Shown piece after piece: positions 8,501 to 18,806 of a stretch of DNA of 64,000 nt. The notes beneath the pieces are model-generated. The model ran no database searches and was not told the DNA's origin. It saw nothing but the letters and a program-made list of their open reading frames with translations. Source of the DNA: DATJCV01 sp963707665 (GTDB taxonomy: Bacteria > Pseudomonadota > Gammaproteobacteria > Burkholderiales > Burkholderiaceae_D); assembly GCA_963707665.1 (NCBI GenBank), contig CAVPQU010000002.1:124001-188000 (forward strand). The letters are read 5' to 3'. Positions within the stretch are counted from its first letter, which is position 1; every line of letters begins with the position of its first letter. The position numbers and the translations under genes were made by a program.

Positions 8501-9724
8501 ATGTGGTACGGATCAGTGAAGGTGATAGCGCTGGCGCTACTATGGTGCGGATTGTGCGCCGCCGCGCAGGCAAACACAACTGCGGCCGGCGTCGCGCCGT
8601 TGGCGCAGAACGCCGCTGCCGGCACGGGCCCGCTGGGGCCGCCGACCGGCACGATGGTGCCGACCGATCCGCTGGCGGGACCGACGTCGACGCCGGCGGC
8701 GATCCGGATGGCGCTGCTGTTGCCGCTGCGTTCGTCCACGCTGGGCGCGGCGGCGCAGGCGGTGCGCGACGGCGTGCTGGCCGGCTATGAGCGCGAGGCA
8801 GCTGGCGTCACGGTGGATGTGGTAGACAGCGGCGACGCCTCGCAGGACGTGCTGTCCGCCTATGCGGCGGCGGTCGGCAAGTTCGATATCGTGATCGGGC
8901 CGCTGTCGCGCGCCGATGTCGCCGCCGTGGCGCAGAGCGGCACTGTGAGCCGGCCCACCATCGCGCTGTCGCCGTCGCAGGCGCCCGACGGCGAGGCCGA
9001 GCCGGCGCTGCCGCCGCGCATGCTGGTGGTGGGGCTGTCGCTGGAGGACGAGGCGCGCCAGGTCGCCGACTGGATCGGCGCCGTCCGTCCGGGCGCAAAG
9101 ACCTTCGTGGTTTCCACCGGCAGCGCTTGGCAGCAGCGCGCCGCCCGTGCTTTCGCCGCGCAGGCGCGGCAGGCCGGGCTGGCCATCCAGGCCATGGAGC
9201 TGAGCCTGGCCAGCGGCTATGTCAGTCCGAGCGGGCTGGTGCAACTGAAGCAGCGGATCGTGGCGGAACAGCCGGAGGCGCTGTTCGTCGCGCTCGATGC
9301 CCAGCAGGCCAAGCAGCTGCGCGTGGCGGTCGGCGACGAGATCCCACTGTACGGCACGTCGCAGCTGAACCCGCTGACGCAATCCGACTGGGCGGCCGCC
9401 GAGCCGGTCAATGAACTGAACGGCGCGCGCCTGGTGGATATCCCGTGGCAGCTGCAGCCCGACCATCCGGCAGTGATGGTGTATCCGCATCCGCTGCCCG
9501 ATCCCGAACGCAGGCGCAGCGCCGACCTGGAACGGCTATACGCGCTCGGCATTGACGCCTATCGCGTGGCGCGCGCCATCGCCGCCGGCAGCACCAGCTT
9601 CGGCATCGACGGCGTCACTGGCAAGCTCGCCGTCAGCTTCGGTGACGGCGCGCCCGGCTTCCGACGCATCGAGCCGCAGGCGGTCTATCGCGACGGCAAG
9701 GTGCAAGCTCTAGCCAGTCCGTGA
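8501..9724 (+). CDS. lpoA: LppC-family penicillin-binding protein activator (LpoA-like)
   Basis: A 407-residue exported protein with a signal sequence (KVIALALLWCGLCAAAQA) and a periplasmic-binding-protein-like fold: IRMALLLPLRSSTLGAAAQAVRDGVLAGYE, VIGPLSRADVAAVAQSG, LFVALDAQQAKQLR and YGTSQLNPLTQSDWAAAEPVNELNGARLVDIPW. In E. coli the C-terminal domain of LpoA is of this type and activates PBP1A; this shorter protein lacks the N-terminal TPR-like half. I see no clear lipobox, so it may be soluble. GGAGGCG precedes the ATG at 8501. Divergent from rsmI. Confidence 0.85.
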   Translation: MWYGSVKVIALALLWCGLCAAAQANTTAAGVAPLAQNAAAGTGPLGPPTGTMVPTDPLAGPTSTPAAIRMALLLPLRSSTLGAAAQAVRDGVLAGYEREAAGVTVDVVDSGDASQDVLSAYAAAVGKFDIVIGPLSRADVAAVAQSGTVSRPTIALSPSQAPDGEAEPALPPRMLVVGLSLEDEARQVADWIGAVRPGAKTFVVSTGSAWQQRAARAFAAQARQAGLAIQAMELSLASGYVSPSGLVQLKQRIVAEQPEALFVALDAQQAKQLRVAVGDEIPLYGTSQLNPLTQSDWAAAEPVNELNGARLVDIPWQLQPDHPAVMVYPHPLPDPERRRSADLERLYALGIDAYRVARAIAAGSTSFGIDGVTGKLAVSFGDGAPGFRRIEPQAVYRDGKVQALASP

Positions 9725-9920
9725 CCGGCGCCTGCCGGCAATATCTTGTCGCTACGCCCTGCCGCAAAAAGCCATGGAAAAAAGGCGCGGCCGCGCCTAT
9801 AGTGAAAACTTGATGTTTTGCGGTTTGGGACACGAGCCTCAGCCGTGTGTCCATACGGCAATTCACCGCCTGCCGCCCGCAGGCCTGGACCGGGCGCCTT
9901 AACGATTCCGGAGGATTGCA

Positions 9921-11831
9921 ATGCACCCCTTCATCGACTCCGCACAGGCCGAGATCGATCGCTCGATTCCCGACCTGACCGCCATTTACCAGGACCTGCA
10001 CCGCCATCCCGAACTGTCGATGCATGAGGTGCGTACGGCAAAGATCGCGGCCGATGCGCTCACAGCGCATGGCTTTGAGGTGACGACCGGCGTTGGCGGT
10101 ACCGGCGTGGTGGGCGTCTTGCGCAACGGCGACGGCCCGACCGTGATGTTGCGCGCCGACATGGATGCGCTGCCGATTACGGAAGCGACCGGCCTGCCCT
10201 ACGCCAGCACTGTCACGGCCAAGGACGACGAAGGCGTGGAAGTAGGAGTCGCGCATGCCTGCGGCCACGACTTTCACGTGACCTGGCTGATCGGCGCAGC
10301 GCGCGTGCTGGCGGCACAGCGCCAGCAATGGCAGGGCACGCTGTTGGCGGTGTTCCAGCCAGGCGAAGAAGTATCGCGCGGCGCGCAAGGCATGATGGAC
10401 GACGGCATGGCGGATCGGTTTCCGAAGCCCGACGTGATCCTCGGCCAGCACGTCATGGTCGGCGTCGCCGGCACCATCGGCTACCGCAGCGGCATCATTC
10501 TGTCCGCTGGCGACAGTCTCAAGGTCAAGTTGTTCGGGCGCGGCTCGCACGGTTCGCAACCGCAAACCTCGATCGATCCGGTGATCATGGCGGCCGCCAC
10601 CACGATGCGGCTGCAGACCATCGTCTCGCGCGAGATCGGGCCGCTGCAAAGCGCGGTGCTGACGATCGGCGCGCTGCAGGCCGGCACCAAGGAAAACATC
10701 ATTCCGGACGACGCCACGATCAAGCTGAATATCCGCACCTACGACGAAGACGTGCGCGAGCACATGCTGTCGGCCGTGCGGCGCATCTGCTGCGCCGAAT
10801 GCAAGGCCTCGAATGCGCCGCGCGATCCGGAGTTCAGCACTCTGAGCAGCTACCCGCTGACCGACAACGACGCCGCCGCCACCGCCCGCGTGGCGCAGGC
10901 GTTCAAGACGCAGTTCGGTGAGAATGCCCATGAAACGGCGCCGACCTCGGCCAGCGAGGATTTCAGCGTCTTCGGCCGCCGCTGGAACGTGCCCTACGTG
11001 TTCTGGATCGTCGGCGGCACCGATCCGAAGGTCTATGCGCAAGCCAAGGCCGCCAAGCAGCTGAACGCCCTCCCCAGCAATCATTCGCCCAAATACGCGC
11101 CGGTGCTGGATCCCACCCTGAAGACCGGCCTGCAAGCGATGCTGACGGCGGCAGCGGCATGGTTGTGCGGCAGCGAGTCGCGCCGCATGAATGGCCAGTT
11201 CGCATTCAACCTGCTCGATCTGACCGGCACCTTCGTATTTGCCATCAGCGGCGCCACCGCCGCCCGGCAGCGTCATCTCGACCTGTTCGGCGTGCTCGCG
11301 ATCGCGTTCATCACCGCCTGCGGCGGCGGCATTTTCCGCGATCTGTGCATCGGCGCCATTCCGCCCGCCGGGCTCGCCGACTGGCGCTATCTGGCGCTGG
11401 CGATGACCGCGGCGTTGCTGACCATCGGCGCCTATCCACTGGTGCAAAGACTGCAACAGCCGGTCTTGCTGTTCGATGCCGCCGGCCTGGGATTGTTCGC
11501 GGTCTCCGGCGCGCAAAAAGCCATGCATTTCGGCCACGAGGCGGAAGTCGCCATCCTGCTCGGCATGATCACCGCCGTCGGCGGCGGCATGGCGCGCGAT
11601 GTGCTGCTGAATCGCGTGGCCATCGTGCTGCGGAAGGAAATCTATGCATCGGCGGCACTGGTCGGTGCTGCGCTCGCCGTGGCGGGCGCGCACTACCAAT
11701 GGCCGGCGGCGACCAGTACCTGGCTGCCGATCCTGGCCTGCTTCAGCCTGCGCTATCTGTCGTTGCGCTACCATTGGAACCTGCCCCGGTTCCGGCACGA
11801 CCCGCACGACAAGCGGGAAGCTGCCGAATGA
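9921..11831 (+). CDS. M20 amidohydrolase fused to a TRIC/UPF0126 (YadS-like) cation-channel domain
   Basis: The 636-residue product joins two families. Residues 1 to about 420 are an M20/M40 amidohydrolase of the hippurate-hydrolase type: LHRHPELSMHE, MLRADMDALPI, VAHACGHDFHVTWL and FQPGEEVSRGAQGMMDDG carry the metal ligands. From about 423 the sequence is a seven-helix TRIC channel with two repeats, FAISGATAARQRHLDLFGV...CGGGIFRD and LFAVSGAQKAMHFG...VGGGMARDVLLN. Met423 (ATG at 11187) is exactly where a free-standing channel would start. A GGAGG site precedes the ATG at 9921; none precedes 11187. Either a real fusion or two genes whose first stop was lost. It splits the usual lpoA-yraN order. 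Confidence 0.85.
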   Translation: MHPFIDSAQAEIDRSIPDLTAIYQDLHRHPELSMHEVRTAKIAADALTAHGFEVTTGVGGTGVVGVLRNGDGPTVMLRADMDALPITEATGLPYASTVTAKDDEGVEVGVAHACGHDFHVTWLIGAARVLAAQRQQWQGTLLAVFQPGEEVSRGAQGMMDDGMADRFPKPDVILGQHVMVGVAGTIGYRSGIILSAGDSLKVKLFGRGSHGSQPQTSIDPVIMAAATTMRLQTIVSREIGPLQSAVLTIGALQAGTKENIIPDDATIKLNIRTYDEDVREHMLSAVRRICCAECKASNAPRDPEFSTLSSYPLTDNDAAATARVAQAFKTQFGENAHETAPTSASEDFSVFGRRWNVPYVFWIVGGTDPKVYAQAKAAKQLNALPSNHSPKYAPVLDPTLKTGLQAMLTAAAAWLCGSESRRMNGQFAFNLLDLTGTFVFAISGATAARQRHLDLFGVLAIAFITACGGGIFRDLCIGAIPPAGLADWRYLALAMTAALLTIGAYPLVQRLQQPVLLFDAAGLGLFAVSGAQKAMHFGHEAEVAILLGMITAVGGGMARDVLLNRVAIVLRKEIYASAALVGAALAVAGAHYQWPAATSTWLPILACFSLRYLSLRYHWNLPRFRHDPHDKREAAE

Positions 11832-11920
11832 CGGCTCGATTGGCGTCGTGCGCGGCCCGCGCATTTTCGCTTCACCTCCCGACGAAACGGCATCCGATGC
11901 GCTCGACGGTATCCGCCTAG

Positions 11921-12295
11921 ATGGATTTCACTCCGCTTCTGCGGCGCATGCGCACCAGCCGCCAGCGCATCGGCCAAGCCGGGGAAGACGCAGCGCTGGC
12001 TTACCTGCAGCAGCGCGGACTGTTGATGGTCGAGCGCAATTTCCGCTGCAAGGGCGGCGAGATCGATCTGATCCTGCAAGATGGCGCGACGCTGGTGTTC
12101 GTCGAAGTGCGGTGTCGCGCCGACACCCGGCATGGCGGTGCCGCCGCCAGCGTGACGCCGGCCAAGCAGGCGCGACTGCTGCGGGCGGCGCAGTTTTACC
12201 TGCTGCGCTACCAAGCGTCACCAGCCTGCCGTTTCGACGTGATCGCGATTGACGGCGGCGCCATCAACTGGCTGAAAAATGCGATCGAAAGCTGA
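11921..12295 (+). CDS. YraN family (UPF0102) endonuclease-like protein
   Basis: A 124-residue restriction-endonuclease-fold protein. Diagnostic features are RIGQAGEDAALAYLQQRGL, the catalytic-type GGEIDLILQDGATLVFVEVR (D-ExK-like arrangement with Asp and Glu) and a trailing FDVIAID. UPF0102 members are thought to be nucleases linked to Holliday-junction or DNA processing, but their role is not settled. It sits between the amidohydrolase-channel fusion and diaA, as in the conserved lpoA-yraN-diaA-dolP order. Confidence 0.9.
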   Translation: MDFTPLLRRMRTSRQRIGQAGEDAALAYLQQRGLLMVERNFRCKGGEIDLILQDGATLVFVEVRCRADTRHGGAAASVTPAKQARLLRAAQFYLLRYQASPACRFDVIAIDGGAINWLKNAIES

Positions 12296-12337
12296 GCCGA
12301 AAACCGGACTGCGGCTAGCGCGCGTGCGGCTCTCCTT

Positions 12338-12343
12338 TATAAT
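12338..12343 (+). promoter_or_regulatory. Candidate -10 hexamer TATAAT of diaA
   Basis: A perfect TATAAT lies 9 bases before the ATG of diaA at 12353, and the intervening sequence CCTCCCACC has no Shine-Dalgarno complementarity. The transcript would be leaderless or nearly so. No convincing -35 is seen. Confidence 0.45.
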
Positions 12344-12352
12344 CCTCCCACC

Positions 12353-12949
12353 ATGAACCTGCAAACCATCCTCGCGCACTTCCATGAGAGTGCCGAACTC
12401 AAGATCCAGGCCGCATCGGTGCTGGCCGAACCAATTGCGCAAGCGGTGGAACTTATGTTCACAGCCTTGTCTAATGGAAACAAAATTCTGGCTTGCGGCA
12501 ATGGCGGCTCAGCCGCCGACTGCCAGCATTTTGCGGCCGAACTGGTAGGGCGCTTCGAGCGCGAACGGCTGCCGCTGCCGGCGCTGGCGCTGACTACCGA
12601 TACCTCGATTTTGACCGCGGTCGGCAACGACTACAGTTTCAACGAGATTTTTTCGAAGCAGGTGCAGGCCTTCGGCCAGGCCGGCGATATCCTGCTGGCG
12701 CTGTCGACCTCGGGGAATTCCGCCAACGTGCTGGCCGCGATCGATGTCGCGCTCGAGCGCGACATGCACGTGGTGGCGCTGACCGGCAAGGGCGGCGGCG
12801 CAATCGCCGCCCGACTGGGTGGCGACGACGTGCACATCTGCGTGCCGCACGACCGCACCGCGCGGATTCAGGAAGTACATTTGTTGACGATTCACTGCCT
12901 GTGCGACGGCATCGATGTCGCTTTATTTGGAGGAGATGCACATGATTGA
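12353..12949 (+). CDS. diaA: DiaA/GmhA-type SIS-domain protein
   Basis: A 198-residue SIS-domain protein, with ILACGNGGSAADCQHFAAELVGRFERER, ALTTDTSILTAVGNDYSFNEIFSKQV and LLALSTSGNSANVLAAI. It resembles both phosphoheptose isomerase (GmhA) and the DnaA-binding initiation factor DiaA; the position between yraN and dolP supports DiaA. Heptose-isomerase activity cannot be excluded, and no other gmhA is present in this window. Its stop overlaps the start of dolP by 8 bases, so the two are translationally coupled. Confidence 0.9.
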   Translation: MNLQTILAHFHESAELKIQAASVLAEPIAQAVELMFTALSNGNKILACGNGGSAADCQHFAAELVGRFERERLPLPALALTTDTSILTAVGNDYSFNEIFSKQVQAFGQAGDILLALSTSGNSANVLAAIDVALERDMHVVALTGKGGGAIAARLGGDDVHICVPHDRTARIQEVHLLTIHCLCDGIDVALFGGDAHD

Positions 12950-13610
12950 ACCCGGCTCGAAATTGCAACGTGGCTGGAATGCAGCGCGGCGGCCGCTGGC
13001 CGCCGTGGCGCTGTGCGGAATGCTGGCGATTAGCCTGCAGGGCTGCCTCGGGCTGGCGGTGGGCGGCGCTGTGGTGGGTACGCTGGCTGCAACCGACCGC
13101 CGCACCCTGGGCGCGCAAACCGAAGACAAGGCGATTGCGCTGAAGGCAATCGACCGCGTAGCCAACGTGCCGGGCGCCAATAGCAACCATGTCAACGTCA
13201 CCAGCTTCAACCGCAAGGTGCTGCTGACTGGCGAAGTGCACGATGCGCAGGCAAAAGCGGCGGTCGAGCGCGAAGTGGCTGGCATCGCAGGTGTGCAGTC
13301 AATTGTCAACGAGCTGACGGTGGCGGGCGCTTCCAGCTTCACCGCGCGTTCCAACGACTCGCTCCTGACTGGCAAGGTCAAGGCTTCGTTCGTGGACGAC
13401 AAGGTGATCTACGCCAATTCAATCAAGGTCGTCACCGAACGCAGCATCGTGTATCTGATGGGACGCGTGACGCCGGCCGAAGGCGCGCGCGCAGCGTCGA
13501 TCGCCAGCGGTGTGTCGGGCGTGCAGAAAGTGATCAAGGTGTTTGAATACATCACCGACGCCGAATTGCAGGACCTGACGGCCAAGCCGGAAACGCAGGC
13601 CAGCAAATAG
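12942..13610 (+). CDS. dolP: BON-domain outer-membrane lipoprotein (DolP/YraP-like)
   Basis: A 222-residue lipoprotein with lipobox SLQGC (Cys35) and two BON domains (about 60-130 and 140-212; VNVTSFNRKVLLTGEVHDAQ and SIVYLMGRVTPAEGARA). DolP binds anionic phospholipid at division sites and supports outer-membrane integrity. The ATG at 12942 is chosen because GGAGGAG sits seven bases upstream; a farther ATG at 12915 lies inside diaA. A strong hairpin terminator follows at 13651. Confidence 0.92.
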   Translation: MIEPGSKLQRGWNAARRPLAAVALCGMLAISLQGCLGLAVGGAVVGTLAATDRRTLGAQTEDKAIALKAIDRVANVPGANSNHVNVTSFNRKVLLTGEVHDAQAKAAVEREVAGIAGVQSIVNELTVAGASSFTARSNDSLLTGKVKASFVDDKVIYANSIKVVTERSIVYLMGRVTPAEGARAASIASGVSGVQKVIKVFEYITDAELQDLTAKPETQASK

Positions 13611-13650
13611 TCCGAATCTTGCGTTCGGGTATCAACTAGGTTAACGTAAG

Positions 13651-13681
13651 CCGCCAGACAATCCGTCTGGCGGTTTTTTTT
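13651..13681 (+). terminator. Rho-independent terminator after dolP
   Basis: CCGCCAGAC and GTCTGGCGG form a perfect 9-bp stem around a 5-base loop, followed by eight T residues. It ends the yraN-diaA-dolP transcript 40 bases after the dolP stop and just before lemA. Confidence 0.93.
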
Positions 13682-13691
13682 CGGGGGAAGC

Positions 13692-14282
13692 ATGATCGCT
13701 CTGATCGTGGTGCTGGTCATTGTCTTGCTGGCGGTGTTTTGGGCGGTGGGCGCGTACAACCGCTTCGTCAACCTGCGCAACCGTTTCAAGAACGCCTTTG
13801 CCCAGATCGACGTGCAGTTGAAACGGCGCTACGACCTGATTCCGAATCTGGTGGAAACCGCCCGTGGCTACATGAAGCACGAGCGTGAAACGCTGGAAGC
13901 GGTGATCGCCGCGCGCAATCAGGCGGTCAGCGCCACCGCGCGCGCCGCCGGCGATCCGGCCAACGCCGCTTCGGTGCAGCAGATGGCGGCCGCCGAGGGC
14001 GCGCTGTCGGCGACGCTGGGCAAGCTGTTCGCGCTGTCGGAAGCCTATCCCGACCTCAAGGCCAACCAGAACATGATGCAGCTGACCGAAGAGCTGACCA
14101 GCACCGAGAACCGCATCGCCTTCGCGCGCCAGGCCTATAACGACGGCGTCACCGAGTACAACACGGCGCTGCAGCTGTTCCCCAGTTCGATCATCGCCGG
14201 CATGTTCGCCTTCACCCCGGCGCAGCTGCTGGAAGCCACCGAAACGCCGCAGGAGCGGCAGCCGGTCAAGGTCAGCTTCTGA
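13692..14282 (+). CDS. LemA family protein
   Basis: A 196-residue membrane-anchored protein with one N-terminal helix (residues 2-22) and the LemA signature VNLRNRFKNAFAQIDVQLKRRYDLIPNLVETARGYM, LTSTENRIAFARQAYND and a C-terminal FPSSIIAGMFAF. Its coiled-coil body faces either periplasm or cytoplasm depending on the member; function is unknown. LemA genes are commonly followed by an M48 peptidase or a TPM-domain gene, and here an M48 peptidase starts 66 bases downstream. Confidence 0.93.
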   Translation: MIALIVVLVIVLLAVFWAVGAYNRFVNLRNRFKNAFAQIDVQLKRRYDLIPNLVETARGYMKHERETLEAVIAARNQAVSATARAAGDPANAASVQQMAAAEGALSATLGKLFALSEAYPDLKANQNMMQLTEELTSTENRIAFARQAYNDGVTEYNTALQLFPSSIIAGMFAFTPAQLLEATETPQERQPVKVSF

Positions 14283-14348
14283 GCAGACCCGGCCGCCGGC
14301 GACTGAACTCCCGCTTCAGCCGCCGGTCGCGGCCGCTCATCGCCACGC

Positions 14349-16341
<1,993 letters not shown>

Positions 16342-16380
16342 TGGCGGCAAGTCCCTTCACATTTTTACAGGAGGCGCCGA

Positions 16381-16826
16381 TGCGCCGCACATTTCTGAAA
16401 AGCCTGCTGGCCGGCCTGCCGCTCGCCGCCCTCGGCACGCTAGGCGCCGGCCGCCAGGCGCTGGCCGCCGATACGGTCAAGGTCGTCTACCACTTCGCCG
16501 ACGGCACGGCGCAAGCCACGCGCGGCCTGGCGAATATCCGCAACCACCTGCGCGCCGAGCCGCAGGCGAAGATCGTGGTGGTGGCGCTGGCCGACGGCAT
16601 CGGCTTCCTGCTGGCCGACGCCCGCGACCGCAACGGCAAGCCGTTCGATGCCCAAGTGGCGGCGCTGGCGGCGCAGGGAGTGGAATTCCGCGTCTGCAAC
16701 AACACCTTGCAGGCGCACGACGTGCCGGCCTCGCGCCTGCTGCCGCAGACGACGCTGGTGCCGTCCGGCGTGGCCGAGGTCGCGCGCCTGCAGGCGCAGG
16801 AAGGCTTTGTCTATCTGCGCCCGTGA
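16381..16826 (+). CDS. Exported DsrE-family protein
   Basis: A 148-residue protein with a Tat-like or Sec signal (MRRTFLKSLLAGLPLAALG, cleavage near ALAAD) and a DsrE/DsrF-like domain: VKVVYHFADGTAQATRGLANIRNHLRAEPQAKIVVVALADGIGFLL and FRVCNNTL with a single conserved Cys, then VPSGVAEVARLQAQEGFVYLRP. DsrE-like folds take part in sulfur-relay or redox chemistry. An AGGAGGCG ribosome site precedes the ATG. Its closeness to a TlpA-type thioredoxin hints at a periplasmic redox role, but this is inference. Confidence 0.83.
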
Positions 16827-16861
16827 CGCCAAGGCAGCCCCTCTATGGGAATTAGTTGCTG

Positions 16862-16927
16862 GGGAGTATATTGTAAAAATTACCATTTCACGCCCGATAT
16901 CTGGGCTTGAGGGTGGGAGTATTATGG
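16862..16927 (+). repeat. GGGAGTATAT-bounded intergenic repeat, copy 2
   Basis: A 66-base element reading GGGAGTATATTGT, ATTACCATTTCACGCCCGA and a closing GGGAGTATTATGG. It aligns almost base for base with the copy at 29517-29581. It lies between the DsrE gene and tlpA, in their transcription direction. Confidence 0.65.
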
Positions 16928-17061
16928 GGCTGGCCGGCAGATAAAGGCTCCGGCGTGGTTTTGGCATCTGGCCGCGCCCCAAGCGGCGGGCGATGCCGCT
17001 CCTGATGGGTTGGAGGACGTTGCCGCTCCATGGCCGCGCAGCGGCCAGCGCGGCGGATGAC

Positions 17062-17067
17062 TATAAT
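17062..17067 (+). promoter_or_regulatory. Candidate -10 hexamer TATAAT of the TlpA-like gene
   Basis: TATAAT lies 40 bases before the ATG at 17107. The -35 region is poorly conserved. GGAGGGC at 17094 is the likely ribosome site. Confidence 0.4.
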
Positions 17068-17106
17068 AGGTCGTCACCGAATTCCACCGTGCCGGAGGGC
17101 ACCATC

Positions 17107-17636
17107 ATGCAAGCACAAACTTCCCCTGCCGCCGGCAAGCGGCTCTGGCTCAAGCTCGCCGGCGCGCTCGCGGTCGCCGCCATCGCCGGCGTTGGCTATT
17201 TCTCCATGTCGGCGCAGGCCAAGGCGCCGGACGTCAGCTTCACCAACCTGAAGGGCGAAAAGATCGCGCTGCAAAGCCTGCGCGGCAAGGTCGTGATGGT
17301 GAATTTCTGGGCCACCAGCTGCACCACCTGCGTGCAGGAAATGCCGCAGATGATCGAGACTTACAACAAGTACAAGGGCCAGGGGCTGGATTTCGTGGCG
17401 GTGGCGATGAGCTACGACCCGCCCAACTACGTGCTGAATTTCACCGAGACGCGGCAACTGCCGTTCCACGTTGCGCTCGACGTGCAGGACACGCTGGCGC
17501 AAGTCGTTCGGCGACGTCAAGCTGACCCCGACCACCTTCGTGATCGGCAAGGACGGCAGCGATCCTCAAGCGCTATGTCGGCGAGCCGCAGTTCGCCGAA
17601 TTGCACGCGCTGCTGGAAAAGGCGCTGGCGGCCTGA
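17107..17636 (+). pseudogene. TlpA-like periplasmic thiol-disulfide oxidoreductase, two frameshifts
   Basis: A membrane-anchored thioredoxin-like protein. An N-terminal helix (about 16-36) is followed by APDVSFTNLKGEKIALQSL, VMVNFWATSCTTCVQEMPQM with the CxxC active site, and DFVAVAMSYDPPNYV. An extra base near 17502 and another near 17562 interrupt the frame; correcting them gives FGDVKLTPTTFVIGKDG (with the cis-Pro) and ILKRYVGEPQFAELHALLEKALAA to the TGA at 17634-17636. Total about 175 residues, normal for the family. All active-site elements persist, so the indels look like base-calling errors. Confidence 0.78.
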
Positions 17637-17730
17637 GGCGCTGATGCTCCATGCTTCACGGCTGCGGCGATCGCACGCAGCCCTCGATTTTTCCCCAAGT
17701 ACTTGGCCCGTCCCAGCTGAAATTCGCTGC

Positions 17731-17796
17731 GCCATATACTCCTCGAGGCTTGCGGCGCCTTCGGGCGTATTTCGGCAGGCTGAGTAATATACTCTA
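17731..17796 (-). repeat. GGGAGTATAT-bounded intergenic repeat, copy 3
   Basis: On the minus strand this 66-base element begins AGAGTATATTACT, contains TACGCCCGA and ends GAGGAGTATATGGC. It is the most diverged copy but keeps both end boxes and the length. It lies in the roughly 300-base gap between tlpA and the gene at 17935, which otherwise holds nothing I recognise. Confidence 0.5.
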
Positions 17797-17912
17797 TTAG
17801 AAAAGTCAGTCGAGCAATGCTAGGCCGGCGCCTAGGCGTCAACACTCAAGCCTGATGAAGTGGGCATGCGGCGGGGCTATTCTGTTATCTTGCCAAAATG
17901 TTGAATAAACCA

Positions 17913-17922
17913 CATTAGGCAT
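17913..17922 (+). repeat. CATTAGGCAT direct repeat, left of the low-GC ORF
   Basis: CATTAGGCAT occurs 13 bases before the start of the gene at 17935 and again at 18792-18801, 879 bases away. It resembles the integron cassette core site GTTRRRY except that the first G is A. Confidence 0.45.
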
Positions 17923-17934
17923 CAGAGACTAACT

Positions 17935-18729
17935 ATGTTCGTATTTGAGATCGTTACCCCTGGGGCTTGGCTCGACCATGAAGACAGAGACTGGTCATGG
18001 AAGATTCAGAACCAACTGGAGTTTCTTAAGTCGCAGTTTTTTGAAGCCAATTCCGCGCTGAACCTGTTCGTTAGCGCGCAGTCAATCTGTCCATCGGTCG
18101 CAAACCGGGAGAACTGGGAGCGCGACGCACAGCGACGCTCTGAGATTCAACGTGCTATCGAACAAGAGCGTGGAGGAGGCGGATTTCGCGAAGACTGGGA
18201 TGAAATTCACTTCGAAGCTGAAATTCGCTTTAAGCGAGAGAAATGGTCTAACGGAGACGTCCCTCGGGAATTTGAACACAATCTGCAGTTCATCTACGCA
18301 CGTACTTTTCTCTATGCTCTCGATGCATTCGACAAGTTCCTCGGTGTGCTTGCAAAGGAGGAGAAAGTGCCTGAACAAGTAGCAATGCTCCATGCACAAA
18401 TCACGGAGGCGTTCCCGCACCTTCGCGGCGTACGTGACACCGCTCACCATCTCGAAGACCGGAGTCGCGGCCTTGGCCTTGACAAAAAACGACAGCTTCA
18501 ATCGCTTGATCTCAAGCCAATCGAGAATAGTTTCATCAATGCACCAAGTGGTGGCGTGTTGGTTTTGAGCGGTCTGAACGGCTCACGGTACGGCTCCACA
18601 ATGTCTGACGGTCATTATGGTGAAATCGATGTGTCTGCCGAATCAATGGTGCGGTTACAGCGGATTCTGGAGGGAGTGTTACATTCGTTCAAATGGCGGG
18701 GCCCAAAGCAGCACGCACCAAGTGCGTGA
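17935..18729 (+). CDS. Unknown 264-aa protein with a HEPN-like R[ND]xxxH motif; cassette-like
   Basis: I do not recognise a named family. The protein is hydrophilic and mostly helical, with no signal peptide or membrane segment. Residues 167-172 read RDTAHH, which fits the R[ND]xxxH active-site pattern of HEPN ribonucleases, and it is preceded by a long helical region (FIYARTFLYALDAFDKFLGVLA) like the first half of a HEPN bundle. Base composition is visibly lower in GC than its neighbours and codon use is different, which suggests transfer. It is bounded by CATTAGGCAT repeats and followed by an attC-like stretch, so it may be a stranded integron cassette. A toxin or defence role is inference only. 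Confidence 0.6.
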   Translation: MFVFEIVTPGAWLDHEDRDWSWKIQNQLEFLKSQFFEANSALNLFVSAQSICPSVANRENWERDAQRRSEIQRAIEQERGGGGFREDWDEIHFEAEIRFKREKWSNGDVPREFEHNLQFIYARTFLYALDAFDKFLGVLAKEEKVPEQVAMLHAQITEAFPHLRGVRDTAHHLEDRSRGLGLDKKRQLQSLDLKPIENSFINAPSGGVLVLSGLNGSRYGSTMSDGHYGEIDVSAESMVRLQRILEGVLHSFKWRGPKQHAPSA

Positions 18730-18806
18730 AGCACAGCCCATCGCGTACGAGGGTACAAAATCCGCACTATTGCGCCGCCTCTTAACTTAAGCATTAGGCA
18801 TGCCGA
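18730..18806 (+). other. Partial attC-like site downstream of the low-GC ORF
   Basis: The stretch ends CTTAACTTAAGCATTAGGC (18781-18799), which closely follows the 3' half of classical attC sites (CTTAACTCAAGCGTTAG). The complementary 5' half is only weakly seen (GCCCATCGC near 18737), so the site is degenerate or I am misreading a chance match. Confidence 0.35.

Noticed and set aside
9783..9798. AGGCGCGGCCGCGCCT palindrome as a terminator of lpoA
   Set aside because: A T-run follows only on the minus strand, where no gene ends. It may be part of the promoter region of the next gene, but the evidence is too thin for a call.
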